Positions 58,493 through 64,000 of a DNA stretch of 64,000 nt are shown one piece after another. Source of the stretch: Porodaedalea pini (lineage: Eukaryota > Basidiomycota > Agaricomycetes > Hymenochaetales > Hymenochaetaceae). A program made the position numbers and the translations under genes. The notes under the pieces were generated by a model. That model was given only the letters and a program-made list of their open reading frames with translations, was not told the origin of the DNA and did no database searches. The DNA is taken from positions 1 to 64,000 of the forward strand of contig NBAY01000105.1 of the NCBI GenBank assembly GCA_002794775.1. Direction: 5' to 3'. How positions within the stretch are numbered: position 1 is the stretch's first letter; the number at the start of each line of letters is the position of its first letter.

Positions 58493-60360
58493 ATGCCTCC
58501 TCAACGTACCAAAATCCCCTCCAAAAAGGCCAAAGCGGCTGAGGAAGCCAAGGCTATCAAAAATGCACCCAAGCGTCCCCGTGGCCGACCAAGAAAGATC
58601 GCAGAAGCAGCCACAAGCCCCAAAGCAAAACTAGCCATTCGCAAGTCCCCACGAACCCCTGCGCCTCGAACGCCTTTCAATTCGAATGCTAAACCGACCA
58701 GGAGGCCGCTGAAAAAGCGTGCCAGAAAGGTGACTTGGACGTCTTGAGAATCTATGCATACTTGTACTGACATTCTGCTTTTACTCTCTTCCTTTGGAAC
58801 TGTCGCGAACAGGATTACAACAGCGACGACGACGATGACGACGACGACGTCAACGTCAATCCAGCTGCTGTAGCAGAAATCTCAGTCCTTGATGTGGCAC
58901 GAGCCGGGGGTTATAATGGCCCTGCTGATGAAACTCTACAGTTAGACAGTACTTATGAGGAAGTTCCCGACTTCCCATCCGACGGCAGCTTTTTTTCGCC
59001 GGGTAAGAGATATTTTTACATCATAAACATGGTCTTACATGTATATCAGATGGCCCTGCCGACTGGAGTATTCCTTCCCTTGGAACAGCCAAGGCACGAG
59101 GGATGGTTACATCAATACCAGCCGCAGACAGGGCAGACAGAGACGTGATTGAAGTAAAGGTCTTGGTTTCGGACGGCATCGGCGGACGGGAGCTGATCTT
59201 GTGCTCCGACATGCTATTAAATGATTTGTTGGTCAAGGTTGCAAAGGTGACAGGGGGCTCCTGCATCATCACGCGTCTTGGAGTTGAGGGCCCATGGTGT
59301 ATCAAAGAAGGCCCGAACAAATACCTTCCGGAGTATCTAGATAATCAGAGTGCATTGGATAAGGTCTTCGTGGAGGTCCGCAAACACCGCAAGGAGCAAG
59401 TGGCCAAAAAGATGAAAACCAAAAGTGATCCAAAGATCATCATCAGAGATCTCCCAGAGGTTTGTTCAATTGTGTTTCATCGCCAGCTATTTCAACTCAG
59501 ATATTCTGGCTGGATAGGATTCTAACGTGCAGGGCAAAAGGGGCAAAAAGACTCTGGCAAAAGCTAAGCCAACAGTAGCGCCACTCGATAACGCGAAGAG
59601 CACATACGATAATGAGATTGAGGAAATCACACACAAGATTGTAGCGAGCTTCACATGTGATGAGCACGGTGGTAAACTGTGCGCAACGCTGAAAGGTATG
59701 CGGGAGCATGTCACATACACTATGGAGGATGTCGCTGACACGCGAAACTTCTTGTGTCTTAAATTGTCATTTCGCGCACAAGTCTATATATCTCACTCAA
59801 AATGTCTATTGATATTTCTAACCACCGAAACACGCCAGGAGTGACCTACACCAATCCACCTGAGGCTCTTAAACTTCTAGATAGAAAGCCGCACAAGTCG
59901 TACTCAGCCGCAAGAGCAGCTGAGAGGAACGCAGAAGTTTATACCCATGCGGCTCCACCTGATCCTGTGTCGCGCGAACCTCCTGTGATCAACCACCCTC
60001 AACCATGCAGCCGCAAGCCATGATGCAGCACCCTCTCATGATGCAGAATCCTCTACTATGTTTGGCAACAATGTAATCAGTCAAAGGTGGCAGAATGGTA
60101 ACCAGCTCCCACGCAATAACAGCGTGTTAACGCGGGATCCAAACAGGGCCTTAACTTCAACAATGCAACTATCAAACAAAGGTGTCGACGAGCTTCGATC
60201 GTCCCGGTGAGCTGCTATTTCGATTCGGATTAATAACTGGCATATGGTCACTTTGCTAAATGACGATGATACAGCCTCATCATCCGAAGAACCTCCACTT
60301 CAGCTGATGGCTGCCGAGACTGCACCGCATGTCACCGATCTACCTAGGTCTGTTATTCGT
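58493..60360 (+). CDS. AT-hook protein, full-length paralogue
   Basis: Exons 58493-58729, 58813-59002, 59050-59459, 59533 to about 59840, and further pieces to about 60360. The start MPPQRTKIPSKKAKAAEEAK is followed by the AT-hook KRPRGRPRK at about residue 27, then PTRRPLKKRARK. Exon 2 opens with a run of Asp, then ISVLDVARAGGYNG and EEVPDFPSDG. Exon 3 has a beta-rich looking domain, VKVLVSDGIGGRELILCSDM and LLNDLLVKVAKVTGGS. Exon 4 has SFTCDEHGGKLCATLKGMRE and HVTYTMEDVADT. Later parts are YTNPPEALKLLDRKPHK, a His/Met/Gln region and SSSEEPPLQLMAAETAP. Splicing after 59770 is uncertain, with a phase problem and a TGA near 60021. It probably binds AT-rich DNA; the middle domain is unknown. 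Confidence 0.6.
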
Positions 60361-60576
60361 GAGTATTCACCCTTTCTTTGACGATTCGAGTGCGTCAAGT
60401 GCATTCAATTTGAGACGTCCACATTTGCATACACGATTGGTGTCACAAATTATCTGGCTGACTTGTATTGTGTAGTGTTGGCCAAAAATACATTGCTCGG
60501 ACCACGTTCCACTTCTCGTCCTCATGGTGTGGCATTTGATAGTGTATGTTGCACTCTGCCACTCATTTTTTTTAGT

Positions 60577-61687
60577 TACAGGCGATGATATAGAGACCGA
60601 GAATATGCGTTCGTCTCTCTGCCCTCTGGAAGGCACGGACGCCACTTCGGTCTTCCGTACGTCTCCCTGTTGATCTCTCTTTTGAGTAAGTTTAACATAT
60701 ACTGCTTGCAGCGTCAGAGGGAGTCGAGCAAGCAAAAAATGGCCTGGATACAAAGGGCAAGGTCAACACTCGCAGTACAAGTACGCCAAAAAAAAAAAAG
60801 GCAAAAAACCCGAATACGGAAGCCGCAATTCGGAATGATGTAGTATCGCGAAAAGTCGCGATTATAGTCAAAGAACGAATGCGCGCGCGTGAGCCGGAGT
60901 TACAATCTGTCATAAAAGAACTCAAACGTGAAATATCAAAATTAGACGTACAAAATATGAACGTTCAACAGGAGCTGAAGAAGATACAGGAGGAACAAAA
61001 AGTCGTGGATTCGGACATAACTGCCAGTGAAAAAAAGACAAAAGATGTGTCGAGCAATATAAAAAACAACATTCATCACCGAGGGGTCACATTGCAAAAA
61101 ACAGAAGAAAAACTAAGGAAGGTAAGAACATATCAGGCACATGATTTGACACTTGTTGCTGACTGCGCAATTAGAACGAGGTAGACGAAGATCAACTATG
61201 CCGACGTGCAATACTTGATGCTGCCAGATCCGTGTTAATAAAATATCTCGACCCAGGAGAAGACGCAAAACACCAGAAAAAACGTGTATCGTCTGCATAT
61301 GATCTCCTTGCGGTTATCAAAGCCAACACAAAAAAGGTTATGGAGGATGCGAATTATGATGTTAGCAAGCCAGATGAAGATGGATTCGAAAGAGTATCAA
61401 CATCCCAGTCTGCTCGTATCATTGTACAAAAGAAACACGATAAACTGATCGCCATCTTCCTGAGGACTATTTTCTTGGATGATGATACCAAAGACAATAC
61501 CAACAATCGTTTAGTAGCCGACTTGCTCACAAAACAATCAGACATTCGGCGGGAGGGTGATGAAGTTGCTCATCGTGTGGATACCGACGAGATGGAGGCG
61601 GTTATTGCAAGAGCCGAATTGGTTGAACACGACGCTCTAAATGACCTTTATAGCTTTTGCGTGAATGTTAAAACAACGGACGCTTGA
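60577..61687 (+). CDS. Lys/Glu-rich coiled-coil protein
   Basis: Exons about 60577-60656, 60712-61121 and 61175-61687. After DDIETENMRSSLCPLEGTD comes a basic stretch (STPKKKKAKNPNTEAAIRND), then a coiled coil (ELQSVIKELKREISKLDVQN, MNVQQELKKIQEEQKVVDSD). A helical C-terminal part follows (LIKYLDPGEDAKHQKKRVSS, AIFLRTIFLDDDTKDNTNNR) and ends at TTDA, TGA 61685-61687. The introns have clean GT-AG ends. A donor GTGAGT at about 60360 and the acceptor at about 60576 would allow fusion to the AT-hook gene upstream through a 217 bp intron. Which is true cannot be decided from sequence alone. No known domain. Confidence 0.55.
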
Positions 61688-61708
61688 CTCCTCGTCTACA
61701 TGTACTAC

Positions 61709-62757
61709 TGTTGGAAGTGTGATTCTGACACTTATTTTATGTTTTCCATGCTTTTCTTGATTTATTCCCACGCCTCTGTTCGCACATGTGCGCGCATGTG
61801 CGAACATCACGTGATTTTTGTCTTATGTAATATTAGCTTCAAAGCGGCTGAGACAATGTATGAGTGTCCCTATCTGTTGCACTCATCCATTGGACTCAGG
61901 TGTGAAGTGTGACCCCTTTTGGTTCACTGCTGCTAATAGGTTATGAGCCTTGCGCTCTAACTTCGCACACTGGTTCTGGACTTCGAGAAGCACCCCCTGC
62001 TTCAATTATAGACTGATCGGACCTGATCTGCACACCCTACACACAGTGTTTCGCCGATTGCAACGTTCCTGGTGGTTGGATTGAGCTGGATCTTTGTTGA
62101 TTGGAAAATCGGTGTGTCTGCCGCGTCTCTGCCAAGTTTCGTGCCACCACATCCACTTCCCATTGCACTACACTGCATTCATTCACCACCTGCATCCAAA
62201 ACCTCTCTATCACCCATCACTCGATATTGGCTTTACTGTTCGCACTATACCTTGGCACATTGTTGGGGTTACGTGTGATCTACGTTTGTGCCAACTTACA
62301 TTGATATTCGACTCGATTTGAGTGTGCTGCAACGTTTTACTGAGCAACCACTCTTATTACACTCTGCACTTTGCTGCATCGCGTGGTTATCGCATTTTCT
62401 GCAGAACCCTTGGTCCGATTCTCTCGAAACTCCGTCTGCGTGCTCGTGTTCACGCCTCCTCAGTGTGTGTTGATTTGCATTGCAATCGCACCACTCGTTC
62501 TCCCTCAGTGTCCCATTTTGCACGGTTACCAGCTCTGGTGTGAGTTGATTAAGGCCCATTTCACCCCATTCTGTTGTTGTTGGATCAGACTAGCCTATCA
62601 TCTGTGAAGCTCAACTGCTCAGCCTTAGTTCGCTGATTGTGACACTCTTTTGAGTGTCACTTAAGCCTAGAGCCTCTCTCAGTCAGCGGTGCCTGTGGGG
62701 TCTTAGCAGACCAACAGACCAGCACTGTCTTGCGGCGACTCTGTGTATACTTCAACA
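61709..62757 (+). repeat. Probable 5' LTR and leader of a Ty1/copia element
   Basis: The left border is put at TGTTGGAAGTGTGATTCTGA (61709), a typical copia LTR start, 21 bp after the stop codon of the upstream gene. The right border is less certain: CTTCAACA at about 62757 gives a TG...CA element. The sequence is non-coding and C/T-rich. The second LTR is outside the window, so the border is not proven. Confidence 0.45.
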
Positions 62758-62925
62758 TTTTGAGTGTCTGGTAACCTTCATTGGCTTGCATTGAACTGTC
62801 ATCTGTAATCGTGTCATTGTGGTCTGTACACACTTTCCTTCACTGTGCCCCACTCACACATCCAATTCCTCCCAAACATCACACACACGTCGTACCCATC
62901 GTCCCCTACCTGCCTGTGAAACGTC

Positions 62926-64000
62926 ATGTCCAAATCTGCCCCTGCCGACTCACTGTCTTCATTTAACAAGTTGGGTGAAGGCAACTATCCTACTTGGAAA
63001 TTCGACATGCAGGCTGCCCTTCAGTACAAGAAGCTTTGGCGCCTTGTTTCAGGCAAGGAGTCGAAGCCATCTTCTCCTCCTGATAAAGTCGAACTCTGGG
63101 AAGAAAGGGCTGAGCAAGCAGCTGGCCTTATCTACCAGAAACTCGAAAACAGCATGCAGATTTTGGTACAATCACACATGGGTGACCCTGTAGAGATGTG
63201 GAAAGCGCTCGAGAAACTGCACAAGCAGGACAACCCAGCTGCACGTTTTATTGCCTATGACGAGTTTTTCGGTATCAGCAAGAAGGAGGATGAGTCTTTG
63301 ACCGCACTAGTCAGCAGAGTTGAGCATGGACTTCATAACATCAGAAATACGCGCACTAGCACTCTCAAACTCAAAGAGTTTGAGGATGAGCTTGCATGTG
63401 TTGCCCTGGTTCGCTCCCTGCCTGAAGAGTACTCATCCTTCCGCTCTGCACTCTTGCTCCTGACAGATTTCAAGTTAAAGACGCTTAAGGAAGCATTTAT
63501 GCAGGAGCAAATGAACCATCAATTGCGTGCTGGTGATCAGTCCATGGCCCTGAAAGCATCCTCTGCTCCCTCTAAGCCTTCCTCATCGTCTCAGCCTGTT
63601 GTCTGCAAATTTTGCGGCATTAAAGGTCATCCAGAGTCGAAGTGCTTCAAGAGACGTGATGCAATTGAGGCAATTAGGGCCAAGAGGAAGGATAACAAAG
63701 GGAAGACTAAGGAGAAAGCACAATCTGCTCAGCAAGACGACTCCGAGTCTGTCCAATCTGCTGAATTTGCTGGAAATGCAAGTACCCCAGACTTCACCAA
63801 CCCCCATACACCCCTCATTCTCGATGCAGGAACTGATTGGATTGTTGATACAGGTGCCACTTGCCACATGACACCCCACCGACACTGGTTTCACAAATAT
63901 TCACCAAATCGCACCCCTATACGCCTTGCAAACAACGAAATCATCTATTCTGTTGGAGTGGGCACAGTGCGATTTCAACCAGTAATCAATGGCAAAGATG
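62926..64000 (+). CDS. Ty1/copia Gag-Pol, 5' part (runs off the window)
   Basis: The start codon at 62926 opens a frame of 358 codons without stop to the window end. Gag: FNKLGEGNYPTWKFDMQAAL and LVSRVEHGLHNIRNTRTSTL (UBN2/Retrotran_gag-like). CCHC knuckle: CKFCGIKGHPESKC at about residues 226-239. Aspartic protease start: DWIVDTGATCHMTPHRHW (catalytic Asp in DTG) at about residue 302. The clean frame suggests a young insertion. Integrase, RT and RNase H lie beyond the window. Confidence 0.9.
   Translation, partial: MSKSAPADSLSSFNKLGEGNYPTWKFDMQAALQYKKLWRLVSGKESKPSSPPDKVELWEERAEQAAGLIYQKLENSMQILVQSHMGDPVEMWKALEKLHKQDNPAARFIAYDEFFGISKKEDESLTALVSRVEHGLHNIRNTRTSTLKLKEFEDELACVALVRSLPEEYSSFRSALLLLTDFKLKTLKEAFMQEQMNHQLRAGDQSMALKASSAPSKPSSSSQPVVCKFCGIKGHPESKCFKRRDAIEAIRAKRKDNKGKTKEKAQSAQQDDSESVQSAEFAGNASTPDFTNPHTPLILDAGTDWIVDTGATCHMTPHRHWFHKYSPNRTPIRLANNEIIYSVGVGTVRFQPVINGKD

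Noticed and set aside
61700..62920. Several overlapping 60-87-residue frames in the copia leader
   Set aside because: Cys/His/Ser-rich frames typical of a C/T-rich LTR and leader; no conserved motif and no consistent start.

Overview
The window is nuclear DNA of a filamentous basidiomycete (Agaricomycetes-like). The evidence is short GT-AG introns of 44-62 bp, basidiomycete-type gene fragments (HSP90, RPB1, PRP8, a Pcl-type cyclin, a BTB/CAP-Gly protein), chromodomain Ty3 and Ty1/copia retroelements, and Tc1/IS630-like DD34E transposases. Almost none of it is ordinary single-copy gene space. It is an accessory, repeat-built region made of shuffled host gene pieces and mobile elements.

Layout. 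1-864: 3' part of a multi-exon protein kinase gene. 1151-15689: a 14.5 kb near-perfect palindrome with arms of about 7.1 kb around a 323 bp spacer. Each arm carries a satellite-rich outer part, then broken pieces of a heparinase II/III-like enzyme, a Pcl-type cyclin and ribosomal protein S6, the C-terminal half of HSP90, and a promoter-like patch with four ACGCGT boxes. The palindrome cuts off an AT-hook gene (15690-16420), which is divergent from a large coiled-coil gene (16801-19551). A DD34E transposase (20119-21302) follows.

21940-23538: AT-rich 3' part of a Helitron-type helicase fused to a USP-like cysteine protease domain. 23586-49568: three copies (A minus, B plus, C minus) of one chimeric unit. 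In it a BTB/Ser-rich/CAP-Gly gene is interrupted by a large piece of RPB1; in copy A the RPB1 piece runs on into PRP8. All three begin with the same terminal sequence, placed directly after a host A as in Helitron insertion. Between A and B lies a decayed chromodomain Ty3/gypsy element. Between B and C, two copies of a 178 bp fold-back MITE flank a zinc-cluster-like gene and a second gypsy integrase piece.

49.9-61.7 kb: unrecognised acidic and coiled-coil genes, a second DD34E transposase (54990-56228), and a second divergent pair of coiled-coil and AT-hook genes (56386-58208 and 58493-60360) followed by another coiled-coil gene. 61709-64000: 5' part of a Ty1/copia element, running off the end.

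How the parts relate. The arrangement AT-hook gene / divergent large coiled-coil gene / convergent DD34E transposase occurs twice in opposite orientation, and the two AT-hook proteins are paralogous. This is the best candidate here for an undescribed multi-gene mobile or mobile-associated module. The captured gene fragments keep their introns, so they were acquired as DNA. The helicase beside copy A and the A/T insertion context point to Helitron-like rolling-circle capture, though no 3' terminus could be shown. Many reading frames are interrupted by TGA where homologues or context suggest CGA, consistent with CpG deamination of methylated repeats.
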